Below, one piece after another: positions 25,912 through 33,573 of a stretch of 64,000 nucleotides of DNA (its first letter is position 1; every line of letters starts with the position of its first letter). Made by a program: the position numbers and the translations under genes. The notes under the pieces are model-generated. The model made no database searches and was not told where the DNA came from. It worked only from the letters and a program-made list of their open reading frames with translations. This stretch comes from Spartinivicinus marinus (GTDB taxonomy: Bacteria > Pseudomonadota > Gammaproteobacteria > Pseudomonadales > Zooshikellaceae). The stretch covers positions 496,001-560,000 of the forward strand of contig NZ_JAPJZK010000001.1 in NCBI RefSeq assembly GCF_026309355.1, given 5' to 3'.

Positions 25912-26294
25912 TATTTCACCCGCTGCTGATATTCGGCCCAAGCCTGATTACGCTGGGCAGCTGATACATCTTTTCCGAGTAGCCCCTCTATCGCTTCAAC
26001 CTTGGGTTTACCGTCTTTGGCCCAGTCATCTTCGTTGTGATTGGCATCCAACATACCAATCACTTCGATAATATCTTCCAGGGCATCAGGTGTCGTTTTA
26101 TTAATTTCCACCTCTTCTGCTAAGCCTTCAAACTCACCGTGCTTAATAATCAGCCTCGGCTCAGCTTTGAGTGTTGCAAGCGTGTCAGCATCCAACTCAT
26201 TTGTTGGAATCGTTATCCCCTCATAAGGAAAATAGCGATTGCAACGACGAAATCCTGGCGATTGCTTGGAGCGAATTAAATAACCTTCTGGCAT
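25911..26294 (-). CDS. Mu gp35-like protein (HI1506-related)
   Basis: 127 aa. N-terminal GYLIRSKQSPGFRRCNRYFP and the LDADTLATLKAEPRLII pattern are typical of FluMu gp35/HI1506-type proteins, found right after the major head gene in Mu-like prophages. The C-terminal half is acidic, ending GLLGKDVSAAQRNQAWAEYQ. Probably a minor structural or stabilising protein; exact role unknown. Confidence 0.8.
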   Translation of the reverse strand: MPEGYLIRSKQSPGFRRCNRYFPYEGITIPTNELDADTLATLKAEPRLIIKHGEFEGLAEEVEINKTTPDALEDIIEVIGMLDANHNEDDWAKDGKPKVEAIEGLLGKDVSAAQRNQAWAEYQQRVK

Positions 26295-26374
26295 TATTTT
26301 TTCCTCAAAAAAAATCCACCAGAAAAACGGACAACTTCACTCGTTTTTCGGTGGCAGTGGGACACACCAACGAC

Positions 26375-27295
26375 TTACAGACGACGAGATATTAGGGTTT
26401 TGAATGCGCCTTTTAACTCATTAGACACAGTGGTGTTGCCATCCTGGATCAGCTCCCGGTTAAGGGTTTGAGTGATTTTCTTTTCCAAACCAGCTGGCGC
26501 CACAATTAAATTCGGGTTTAAATTCAGTGGACGGCCACCATCAGCTTTATATTCTGACATTTTAGTCTTGGCTTCCCAGAGACTATCAGTACTAAATTCT
26601 GCTTGCACAGCAATGGCCATCTGCCAGAAGCTAAAGCCCACGTTACAGCGTAAATCGACGCCATAGCGGTATTCGCCCCGCATAAACACCGACTCGTCTT
26701 CCTCTTTAGTCATGGCCACAAACTTAGGCTTTTTCCGCTCTTGGAAAATAATCGGCTTAATCGCTCGAGTGGTATCCATCACATACCAGGTAGGGCCTTT
26801 ATAATTTGGGTCCTTAATAATATTGGATACGCTCTGATCCGTGCCCTGCCCGTCTACTTGGCTATTAACCGGATGGTCCTCATCAAAGAAGTTCTGGCCA
26901 TCGTAACACAGGCTAATAAAGCCATTAGCCAATAATGGAAAGGTTAATTCATCAGGAAAAGCTGTGGTTGCCCTGCCCATCTCTTCAAACATGGGCGAAT
27001 AAATACCTAAGTTGTCGTCTTCAATATCCGTGCGTTTCACACCCACAGAACTCTCGAACTGTTTATTGAAAATCTGGTAACCATGGGCTTCCATGGATTT
27101 AATCACCCTGTCCCCAATCCATTCACGAAACCCAGGCCATTGCCCTAACCAGCCGTAGGTATTACTGGCGGTGCTTGACGGTACAGTGGTAGCAATCTGA
27201 TTATACTGAGGTTCAGCCATCCCCAGCCCTTTCTGAAAATTCGTTTTATAACCGGTAAATAAGCTTTTTAATAACTGAGGAGTAATAATGGCCAT
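26375..27295 (-). CDS. Major head subunit (Mu gpT-like)
   Basis: 306 aa from ATG 27295 (MAIITPQLLKSLFTGYKTNF), preceded by AAAGGA; an upstream in-frame ATG adds 15 residues that do not look family-like. Features: TYGWLGQWPGFREWIGDR, GYQIFNKQFESSVGVKRTDI, FDEDHPVNSQVDG and PNLIVAPAGLEKKITQTLNR, all typical of Mu T. Forms the capsid shell. Follows the protease/scaffold gene, as in Mu. Confidence 0.95.
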   Translation of the reverse strand: MAIITPQLLKSLFTGYKTNFQKGLGMAEPQYNQIATTVPSSTASNTYGWLGQWPGFREWIGDRVIKSMEAHGYQIFNKQFESSVGVKRTDIEDDNLGIYSPMFEEMGRATTAFPDELTFPLLANGFISLCYDGQNFFDEDHPVNSQVDGQGTDQSVSNIIKDPNYKGPTWYVMDTTRAIKPIIFQERKKPKFVAMTKEEDESVFMRGEYRYGVDLRCNVGFSFWQMAIAVQAEFSTDSLWEAKTKMSEYKADGGRPLNLNPNLIVAPAGLEKKITQTLNRELIQDGNTTVSNELKGAFKTLISRRL

Positions 27296-27353
27296 GAACG
27301 GTTCCTTTAAAAAATAAATACGCGCAAAAACAGCTAGCAATTAAAAGCTGATG

Positions 27354-27842
27354 TTATTTATGGGATGTAAACTCTTTTTCTGACAGACCTAGCATGTGGC
27401 AAACTGCTTTATCCTCTTCAGTTAGCTTGTCGCTGGATTCAGGGGGGTTCTTATCGAAATTACCCACATCCTGTACCACCTTCGGCCCTTGCATGACATA
27501 CTGTTTAAACAGTTCCAAGCCTTTCTCCTGACGGCAACAACTTTTATGGTATTCGACACTCGCCGGGGTAATCACACCGCTTTTTAATGCCTTATCAATC
27601 AGCGTTTCAATCTCAGCATTCAAGGCTTTTTCCTGCTGCTTTTTAATTTCCAACTCGGCTGTTTGGGCGCGGTTAAGCGCTTTATCGTAATCTGAGCGTG
27701 GCACAAATTTATTTAAGTCTGGCGTTTGTTGTTGGTTTAACGCCTTCTGCTCATTGGCTTTTAACTGATTAATAGCATTAATTGCCTGCTCTACCGTCGC
27801 GCCAGGCTCCAGGCCCAACGCCGCTACTAGTTTTTCATCCAT
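27354..27842 (-). CDS. Internal scaffold protein (Mu gpZ-like)
   Basis: In-frame ATG 27842 (MDEKLVAALGLEPGATVEQA) inside the protease gene, preceded by GAGGATCC with suitable spacing. In Mu the scaffold Z is made from the same kind of internal start in gene I. The product would be 162 aa, lysine/glutamate-rich and mostly helical. Support is positional plus the ribosome-binding site. Confidence 0.65.
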   Translation of the reverse strand: MDEKLVAALGLEPGATVEQAINAINQLKANEQKALNQQQTPDLNKFVPRSDYDKALNRAQTAELEIKKQQEKALNAEIETLIDKALKSGVITPASVEYHKSCCRQEKGLELFKQYVMQGPKVVQDVGNFDKNPPESSDKLTEEDKAVCHMLGLSEKEFTSHK

Positions 27843-28331
27843 AGTGGGATCCTCTTGTGACTGGCGCTGATTGAGTGCTGTTAAATGAAGGTTTGGTTGA
27901 TTGGTTAATCCCGCAGAAGACAAACGCAAAATACGCCGGGAGTCTGTTTCATAAGTAAAAACCGGCGAGAGGTACCGATACTGCTTACTGGTGACTAACG
28001 TGTCCCCCTCCCGGTTCCAGGCGACTAAGCCCCAGATACTACCGCCTTCACGGGCCTCCAACTGCTTGACCCAGGCCACTGCAGGGGCAGGTTCGCCTTT
28101 CGGCGCTTTATGCTCCGAGGCGTGCTCAATATCAATGGGTAATTCAACCCCACTACTGTTAAAGGCACGCACGATCGCTTGAGGGTTATCATTGATCCAG
28201 GTGCGACCATCACGGCCTACCACATCGACACCCGCCGGAATTAACTGCACCCACTGCGGGGCTTGGCTGGTTTCGATGGCCTGGAGAATTGGGTTTAGTT
28301 CGGTGTTGAGTGCAATAGTTTGGTTGTTCAT
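27354..28331 (-). CDS. Head maturation protease with C-terminal scaffold (Mu gpI-like)
   Basis: 325 aa. N-terminal protease part (IPAGVDVVGRDGRTWINDNP, ELPIDIEHASEHKAPKGEPA, AGLTNQPNLHLTALNQ) and a highly charged helical scaffold part after about residue 165. An internal start (see next entry) would give the scaffold alone, as Mu Z within I. The ATG at 28331 overlaps a strong hairpin and no good ribosome-binding site precedes it. A new late transcript appears to start just upstream. Confidence 0.92.
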   Translation of the reverse strand: MNNQTIALNTELNPILQAIETSQAPQWVQLIPAGVDVVGRDGRTWINDNPQAIVRAFNSSGVELPIDIEHASEHKAPKGEPAPAVAWVKQLEAREGGSIWGLVAWNREGDTLVTSKQYRYLSPVFTYETDSRRILRLSSAGLTNQPNLHLTALNQRQSQEDPTMDEKLVAALGLEPGATVEQAINAINQLKANEQKALNQQQTPDLNKFVPRSDYDKALNRAQTAELEIKKQQEKALNAEIETLIDKALKSGVITPASVEYHKSCCRQEKGLELFKQYVMQGPKVVQDVGNFDKNPPESSDKLTEEDKAVCHMLGLSEKEFTSHK

Positions 28332-28353
28332 GCCCGCAGGGTAATGCGGGCAT
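28330..28353 (-). promoter_or_regulatory. Hairpin over the protease start codon
   Basis: ATGCCCGCA (28330-28338) and TGCGGGCAT (28345-28353): perfect 9-bp, GC-rich stem with six-base loop. Two bases of the start codon are in the stem, and the usual place for a Shine-Dalgarno lies inside it. Confidence 0.7.
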
Positions 28354-28362
28354 TGGAAGGGA

Positions 28363-28374
28363 GTTAGGGGAAAT
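28363..28374 (-). promoter_or_regulatory. Candidate late-promoter element before the head operon
   Basis: Minus strand ATTTCCCCTAAC, ten bases upstream of the hairpin. In Mu the head genes from I onward are read from a late promoter placed at exactly this point (PI). Confidence 0.6.
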
Positions 28375-28578
28375 TTTTATCTGTAAAGACTATGCAAGGC
28401 CATGTGACTTTTATCTCATATTCAAACACACAAGTGTTCAAAAAACACTCAATCATATATATTGCACACGCGCTTCGCTAACACATTCAAGGTTAGTGGC
28501 CATCAAAAAAGGATTTTAGATTTTTATCAACTTTAATTTGAAGATTGTTTTTTCTAAATCATAGCAGTGCGTAGTATT

Positions 28579-29028
28579 ATGGCATCAAATAACGTTCTCC
28601 CTTTTTATCATCAGAAAGCCCTTAATTCATTTTTTAATGGGGTTGATACATCGTCAGAGAATATCAAGCTACGATATGAAAAAATGCGTTCTATCTATTA
28701 CCAAGATAGAATCCAAGAAGCGTTGGAGCTTGCTAATTCACTGCTACAACTCAACTTAAAGTCAATAGGCAAAGGGTATTTAGAATCCAGTATTTTGCAT
28801 TACAAAGGTGGCTGTCATACCCAGCTAGGGGAATTTAAGTCTGCGCTAGCCTGCTACAAGCAAATCACAGAAATTAACAGAATCAATAATAGTGCCTGGG
28901 CTGCTATCACCTTAATTTACTTGAAGCTAGGCCAAAAAGACAAAGCTGAACAGGCAGCCAATAAAGCACTGGAAATTTTTCCTGATGAAAAACAGTTTGA
29001 CTTTATGAGAATAGAGTTGAATCTGTAG
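28579..29028 (+). CDS. TPR-repeat protein (moron)
   Basis: 149 aa from ATG 28579 (a GTG at 28567 is also possible). The C-terminal 100 residues show two to three tetratricopeptide-type helices: LHYKGGCHTQLGEFKSALAC, NNSAWAAITLIYLKLGQKDKA, QAANKALEIFPDEK. Soluble, no signal peptide. TPR domains bind other proteins; partner unknown. On the plus strand against the late operon, so probably expressed on its own in the lysogen. Confidence 0.75.
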   Translation: MASNNVLPFYHQKALNSFFNGVDTSSENIKLRYEKMRSIYYQDRIQEALELANSLLQLNLKSIGKGYLESSILHYKGGCHTQLGEFKSALACYKQITEINRINNSAWAAITLIYLKLGQKDKAEQAANKALEIFPDEKQFDFMRIELNL

Positions 29029-29036
29029 AACTATGC

Positions 29037-29474
29037 TTACTGGTCATCTCTCTTTTTAAAGAAGTGGATATAAAACAGTGATAGAATTATCCATGGGACA
29101 CCAAAAGCCAACTCAAGTAGAGTAATCGGACCAAAAGCTTCAAATAATTTGTGCAACTTGGAAAAACTACTGAATTTATCAAAATTAACTACAGTAAAGC
29201 CAATTAACGAAAAAATAACTACTAACAAAGGAAAGTAGCATACAGACCAAAATGCTTGTTTATCTGTTTTACTTCTCATCCTCCACCAAGTTACTCCTAC
29301 TGCCAAGAAGTATGGAATACAAAAAAACAATAGCCCTATTATATTTATCCCAAAAACCATTATAGCTGCTTCAAACTGAGTAATTAAGGCAAGCAACCAA
29401 ATAACCACAGGGCCAATAACAGGCATAAATAAAGTCAGTTTTAAATAGCTTTTGTACTGCATCTTCACATCCAT
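29037..29474 (-). CDS. Four-helix membrane protein of unknown function
   Basis: 145 aa. Four hydrophobic stretches at about residues 13-33, 38-62, 75-97 and 114-137 with short charged loops (RMRSKTDKQ; FDKFSSFSKLHKLF) and a basic C-terminus (HFFKKRDDQ). No recognised family. Sits between the TPR moron (convergent) and the antirepressor gene (same strand). Candidates include superinfection-exclusion or other prophage accessory membrane proteins; nothing in the sequence decides. Confidence 0.6.
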   Translation of the reverse strand: MDVKMQYKSYLKLTLFMPVIGPVVIWLLALITQFEAAIMVFGINIIGLLFFCIPYFLAVGVTWWRMRSKTDKQAFWSVCYFPLLVVIFSLIGFTVVNFDKFSSFSKLHKLFEAFGPITLLELAFGVPWIILSLFYIHFFKKRDDQ

Positions 29475-29545
29475 CTAACCAACATATAAAACCCCCATGT
29501 AGGGGGCTATAGTTGGGTGATTATCTCATACTTGGCAGACGTAAG

Positions 29546-30142
29546 CTAAGCCAAAACCCCCAGTAACTCCTTAGCTTTAAGCACGTTTTCTTTCTTCACC
29601 AGGGCGTAGTCTGGCATGCACTCCCGAACAAACTGGGCCAGGTACTTTGGTTCAGTCGATGTGAGTAGTTCATCTTCCTTAATTGCCCGTGTATGCACCA
29701 AATTGCCTTTTTCGAAAACCAACAACATCCGTACACGATCCAATAGGTTGGTAACAGGGGATTGCAAATTTAATTCGGGCTGGGCAGGTTGCGCTTCCTG
29801 TTGTAGCTTTTCCTTCAGTTGCCTTTCACACTCAATGAAGTAACGGCGAGCTTGGCGGCCTTTTTCGTTGCGTTCAACCATGGCTAGCTCTTTGGCCATG
29901 TCCAGGGTGATGAAGTAGTCTACAGAGCGCCTATCTCCGCCTTTACCATTGGTTCCCCCGTTTTGGTGAATCAAAATAAAATCCTGGCACTCTTCAAACT
30001 TGTACTGTTTAATTCTGTTTTTAATCCAAGTTGAGTAGTCACGACCAACCTCCAAGAAACTGTGTAATTCGCGAGCATTTACTGTTTCAACTTGTTGATC
30101 TGAGATTACTTGCGCATGAAAGGCAATAAGGTCAGTAGTCAT
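29546..30142 (-). CDS. Phage antirepressor (AntA/AntB family)
   Basis: 198 aa. N-terminal AntA/AntB domain: VNARELHSFLEVGRDYSTWI, KNRIKQYKFEECQDF, YFITLDMAKELAMVERNEKG, RQARRYFIECE. The C-terminal half is a different helical domain (LLDRVRMLLVFEKGNLVHTR). Family role: inactivates phage repressors and promotes lytic growth. Good AAAGGAG before ATG 30142. Unusually placed within the late head region instead of the early region, with an antisense-RNA-like leader upstream. Confidence 0.9.
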   Translation of the reverse strand: MTTDLIAFHAQVISDQQVETVNARELHSFLEVGRDYSTWIKNRIKQYKFEECQDFILIHQNGGTNGKGGDRRSVDYFITLDMAKELAMVERNEKGRQARRYFIECERQLKEKLQQEAQPAQPELNLQSPVTNLLDRVRMLLVFEKGNLVHTRAIKEDELLTSTEPKYLAQFVRECMPDYALVKKENVLKAKELLGVLA

Positions 30143-30284
30143 CCAATGACTCCTTTTGGTTTTTTTCGAAATAGAGGTTGCCAGGAGGTTCGAAACGGCC
30201 CAAAAGATACCGCGGACTTATTCCCCCAAAGGGTGTTGTATTCGTCGCCCTCCCGGCATAAACCGAGTGAATCCATTATTTCAG

Positions 30285-30350
30285 GCATAAAAATACCAAC
30301 GCTTTCGGGGTTGGTTTGTACCGCTTTTGGTGAGGTTTCGACGCCTCAGT
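30285..30350 (-). ncRNA. Candidate C4/P4-CI-type antisense RNA in the antirepressor leader
   Basis: On the minus strand two consecutive hairpins: GAGG-CGTCGAAA-CCTC (30347-30332) and CCAAC-CCCGAAAGC-GTTGG (30314-30296), the second followed by a U-rich stretch. P1/P7 c4 and P4 CI RNAs are short two-hairpin RNAs encoded just upstream of an ant-type gene and act on the same transcript. The first loop contains TCGAAAC, complementary to GTTTCGA in the leader near 30190, closer to the ant start. Size, placement and loop-target pairing fit; sequence homology is from memory and unproven. Confidence 0.5.
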
Positions 30351-30505
30351 TACTAAGCTATATCAACTTGGCTGGAAGATCAATACGAAAGTTGTTGCAG
30401 TTTTGTGTAATTTAGTCTGTAAGTTAGCATTAAAGTAGTCTTTTTGATAACTTCTTAAACTAGCGAGAAACTTAATAAAAAAACAATTATTTGTAAGGAC
30501 TTACT

Positions 30506-31573
30506 ATGCACTACGATGCTGGGCACATGAACTTTTTTAATGTTGATCACTGTGGTTTGTATAAAATTGGTAACAAAGAAACATACGGGTGTGAGCTTGG
30601 TGAAACTTTTGATTTAATAAAAAAATGGGTAAAAGGGCGTAATCTCGCTGATACAATTCCATGGTCAGAAGATAAAGCAAAGAAAAATATTTCAAAATGC
30701 TATTGTAAGGATATATATAAAGATAGTGCTACAGGAGATTTTCTCGTTGTTCTTTGGAAATCTGATACCGATAGTGCAGGAACACTTTGGGGGGCTCCAG
30801 AAGATAATGCAACAGGAGATGTTAAGGTTGTAAAGTATACAAATAACTATAGAGGAGAAAAAGTGATCTGGGGACGACCATGCTACTATTGGATAATTAC
30901 AGAGCTTAATACAATAGTCTCGATTAAATTTGATCACTCTTTGTGTGATGCTAAGCTTTTTGAGTATTATGTTATCTCTTGTATAAATAATCGAGTTCAA
31001 CATAAAAATAGAAAAAAAGAATATACTGATCAAGGGCACGTGCGGATATCATATGAGAATGGTGATGGGATTCAGTATAGGTATAGATTTAACGTAAGCC
31101 TAAAAAGCCTAAACACTTCAGATGTAAAGCTAAGTGAGCTTGCTTCTAAAATAACTCATATAATACGTAGGGAAACTATAAAAGTTGCATCAGAAGATGA
31201 GCGATCAGAGTGGTTAAAGTTATTTGATAAGTTGCCACTAGTTGCACCTAAACCAAAGTCAAAAAATCGAAAAATTGAAATTAAAGCAGAAGCAAAACCG
31301 AATGTTAATGAAATCAAGACAATTATAGAAAACAATGCACTAGAAAATAGAATGAAGCATGAATGGGATAATGTTGGGTTTGTTACTGATAATGGAAGAG
31401 TGACTTGGTGTGATAGATATGTATTAAGGGATCAAGTTAATGTTTATGATAATAAAACTAAAATATTAGAGGCAGAGAAACTATACAAAATAATTAAGAA
31501 CGATAGAAAACGGTATTTAAATCCAATTAGTGATATGATTGATAGTTCCAATCAAGTGCTTGAAGAGGCGTAA
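30506..31573 (+). CDS. Unknown soluble protein, first gene of a two-gene cassette
   Basis: 355 aa, ATG 30506 after GTAAGGAC. No signal peptide or membrane segment. The first about 215 residues form a compact, aromatic- and Cys-rich domain (HCGLYKIGNKETYGCELG, SKCYCKDIYKD, GRPCYYWIITELNTIVSIKFD, HLCD-like DHSLCDAKLFEYYVI), then a lysine-rich linker (PKPKSKNRKIEIKAEAKP, about 250-270) and a charged C-terminal domain. Not recognised. AT-rich compared with the head genes, on the opposite strand, one base from a membrane-protein gene. Soluble sensor plus membrane partner is a common layout of prophage defence cassettes (inference only). Confidence 0.65.
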   Translation: MHYDAGHMNFFNVDHCGLYKIGNKETYGCELGETFDLIKKWVKGRNLADTIPWSEDKAKKNISKCYCKDIYKDSATGDFLVVLWKSDTDSAGTLWGAPEDNATGDVKVVKYTNNYRGEKVIWGRPCYYWIITELNTIVSIKFDHSLCDAKLFEYYVISCINNRVQHKNRKKEYTDQGHVRISYENGDGIQYRYRFNVSLKSLNTSDVKLSELASKITHIIRRETIKVASEDERSEWLKLFDKLPLVAPKPKSKNRKIEIKAEAKPNVNEIKTIIENNALENRMKHEWDNVGFVTDNGRVTWCDRYVLRDQVNVYDNKTKILEAEKLYKIIKNDRKRYLNPISDMIDSSNQVLEEA

Positions 31574-31574
31574 G

Positions 31575-32090
31575 ATGTTTTGCAGAATTATACTATATCT
31601 TCTTTTGTTTTCAGTGCTTATACTAGTTTTTTACTTGCTAGATATTAAGTATACTTACAGCGACCTTAAAGAGTATCTTTTAGTACTACTACAAACATCA
31701 ATAATGGTGTTCACTATTATGGGGCTATGGATTGCTTTTTTATATCCAAATGCTTTGCAAAGGCTAGTTGACCCGGAAAAAATTGAGAATGTTGACTTCA
31801 GCGAAGCAAGTAGAGATGCAACTAGATTAGAGGGCTTAGTAGGGAGCGTCTTGCGATCAGCTTTTGTTGTCATGATGATCATGTTTATATTCATTTTGAA
31901 GCTACTATTTACAAAAACCACTATCTACAATAGTAACGCCAATATTATAGATTCAGCAGCATTATCATTTTCTATAGTTTTGGGCATACTTCAGTTTGAA
32001 TCTATATGGAAAGTTATCATTAGCAATATTATGTTTGTTAATGACTTCCATAAAAAGAAGGAAGATAGACAAGCTGATGCTGATATATAG
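31575..32090 (+). CDS. Four-helix membrane protein, second gene of the cassette
   Basis: 171 aa from ATG 31575, one base after the previous stop. A longer in-frame start would lie inside the preceding gene. Hydrophobic segments at about residues 4-22, 34-57, 97-120 and 134-160; the loop between the second and third (about 40 residues, LQRLVDPEKIENVDFSEASR) is acidic and soluble. C-terminus KKKEDRQADADI. Translational coupling to the soluble protein suggests a shared job, such as a membrane effector. No family recognised. Confidence 0.65.
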   Translation: MFCRIILYLLLFSVLILVFYLLDIKYTYSDLKEYLLVLLQTSIMVFTIMGLWIAFLYPNALQRLVDPEKIENVDFSEASRDATRLEGLVGSVLRSAFVVMMIMFIFILKLLFTKTTIYNSNANIIDSAALSFSIVLGILQFESIWKVIISNIMFVNDFHKKKEDRQADADI

Positions 32091-32580
32091 CTTTCTTTGA
32101 AGTGTGTTAGCCCATGATCAAAAATCTAATTTTCAGTACTGGGCTAACCACCTCTAAGAGTATTACCGAACAGGCATTCAAACTCTCAGCGCAAAGAATA
32201 TCTCACTCTTTAGCTAACAAGAGAATCAATACGACCAATCAGTCATAAAAACCACCCTTCTCACCTCCTATTTTTACTTTAATTCAAGTACTTTATTCCT
32301 CTCATTCATTCCATGTCTGACAACTTATTTTTTTTGGCACTATTGTTAGATTTTTTTACGATTTGGTCTTCCATTTGTTACAAAAATGCTTCATATTCTT
32401 ACGACTGTTTGATTAGCTGAAATTATAAAACAGTTGCTCAATTATCTGATTTAAGTAATAGAAAATAATTAAATGCGAATTCCAATGTAATTTAGCTATA
32501 GTCTTAGCTTCAGTGTATACAACAAGAGCTTTATAATTCCTCGTATTGGATGCGCGTCTATTTACGCCAAAGGGATCAGT
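32091..32580. other. AT-rich non-coding stretch after the two-gene cassette
   Basis: No convincing gene on either strand. A 9-bp inverted repeat GTTAGCCCA (32106-32114) / TGGGCTAAC (32140-32148) could end the cassette transcript, though it lacks a T-run. The rest, with runs of A and T around 32330-32470, shows nothing else recognisable. Confidence 0.5.
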
Positions 32581-32790
32581 ATGGCTCATAGATATATAAC
32601 TCGTATTATCACAGATCCAAATAATCACTTCAAAGCTGGGGATAGCGTGATAATTGATACTCAACAACAACCTGCACAGAATGAATTAGGCTTGTTTTTA
32701 ACGGAGGACAATAGGGAACTTATTATGAAAAATACTGATATTTCACACCAATGCTTAGGTCGAGTGATATTGATAGGACGACCAGTTTAA
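32581..32790 (+). CDS. Small hypothetical protein (69 aa), possible peptidase-S24-like remnant
   Basis: ATG 32581. The sequence FKAGDSVIIDTQQQPAQNE, then LGLFLTEDNRELIMKN and LGRVILIGRPV, has the order of elements of the C-terminal half of LexA/CI-type S24 domains (GD-xVxVD ... GRVxxxxR), but no catalytic serine part or DNA-binding domain is present. Could be a stand-alone beta protein or a decayed repressor end. It converges with the gpF-like gene (stop at 32790, next stop at 32791). Confidence 0.45.
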   Translation: MAHRYITRIITDPNNHFKAGDSVIIDTQQQPAQNELGLFLTEDNRELIMKNTDISHQCLGRVILIGRPV

Positions 32791-33573
32791 TTAATTTAAC
32801 GCCTCATTAAACTCCTTATCTTTTTCTTGAGCGTGCTTTTTTAACCACTGCGAACGGGATTGACCAGGATTATAATTCCAGCCGGGGTCTATACCCTCGG
32901 GCACCATTTCCGTGCGCCCAGTGTATTTGTTTGTCCAACGAATGGGATTTATATCAGGCAATGGTGAAAGTCCTCGGCGGGTAGCATCTCGCTTAGTAAT
33001 TTGCCTTACACGACACCGGCAGCCCCAGCCATTAGGGGGGAAATGGGTATTCCAAAAAACATCGTCTACCGGTAGGACTAAACCTGCCCATTTTTCGTGG
33101 AGGGGACGGTGCTCTTTGGATGGCCCTAGACTATACAACAGATAAGGCATAACCCGCTTAGCCCGTTGAATACGTTGCCATTGACCAGCCGCTCTTGCGA
33201 CTCGCATATTGGTATCGTAAATTAATTTTAAGCGTCTAGGAGTACCTAACTCTACTCGTGATCCGTCTGGGTGAATGTTAATGCCTGTCCAACCTCGCTT
33301 TTCCAAAAAGGGCATTAGTTCTTTTTTAAAGGTTTCAAACGGCAGCCCCTCGGCCAAGGCTTTATCCAATGCAGATCGAATTTCCAGCAGTACATCCTGA
33401 CACATGGCCTTAGCCACAGTGAAAGCTTCCGTATGCTGTGTTTTCCATACCTCACGATAATCCCAAGTGATTTTAATCCCTTTATCCCGAAAATAATCCA
33501 GTGCTTCTTTTGGGGCTTTGTTAGCGCCAGCCGGTTCATCACCTTTCTGCTCACGATTAAACGCAAAATGCAT
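32791..33573 (-). CDS. Head morphogenesis protein (Mu gpF / SPP1 gp7-like)
   Basis: 260 aa. Minor head protein of the family needed early in capsid assembly. Signature at about residues 145-190: PSKEHRPLHEKWAGLVLPVD, FWNTHFPPNGWGCRCRVR. N-terminal part ALDYFRDKGIKITWDYREVW then QHTEAFTVAKAM is typical. Shorter than Mu gp30, lacking a long C-terminal extension. One-base overlap with the portal gene upstream. Confidence 0.9.
   Translation of the reverse strand: MHFAFNREQKGDEPAGANKAPKEALDYFRDKGIKITWDYREVWKTQHTEAFTVAKAMCQDVLLEIRSALDKALAEGLPFETFKKELMPFLEKRGWTGINIHPDGSRVELGTPRRLKLIYDTNMRVARAAGQWQRIQRAKRVMPYLLYSLGPSKEHRPLHEKWAGLVLPVDDVFWNTHFPPNGWGCRCRVRQITKRDATRRGLSPLPDINPIRWTNKYTGRTEMVPEGIDPGWNYNPGQSRSQWLKKHAQEKDKEFNEALN

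Noticed and set aside
13138..28440. P2 Ogr-type TGT-N12-ACA activator sites upstream of late operons
   Set aside because: I looked upstream of the CCCCTAAC elements and found no consistent spacing of this dyad; the encoded activator is Mor-like, not Ogr-like.
30110..30415. 101-codon plus-strand frame over the antirepressor leader
   Set aside because: It overlaps the antirepressor start and the candidate antisense RNA, has no usual protein character, and its openness is explained by the structured leader.
32413..32670. 85-codon minus-strand frame after the two-gene cassette
   Set aside because: Overlaps the better plus-strand gene start at 32581, has no ribosome-binding site, and lies in low-complexity AT-rich DNA.
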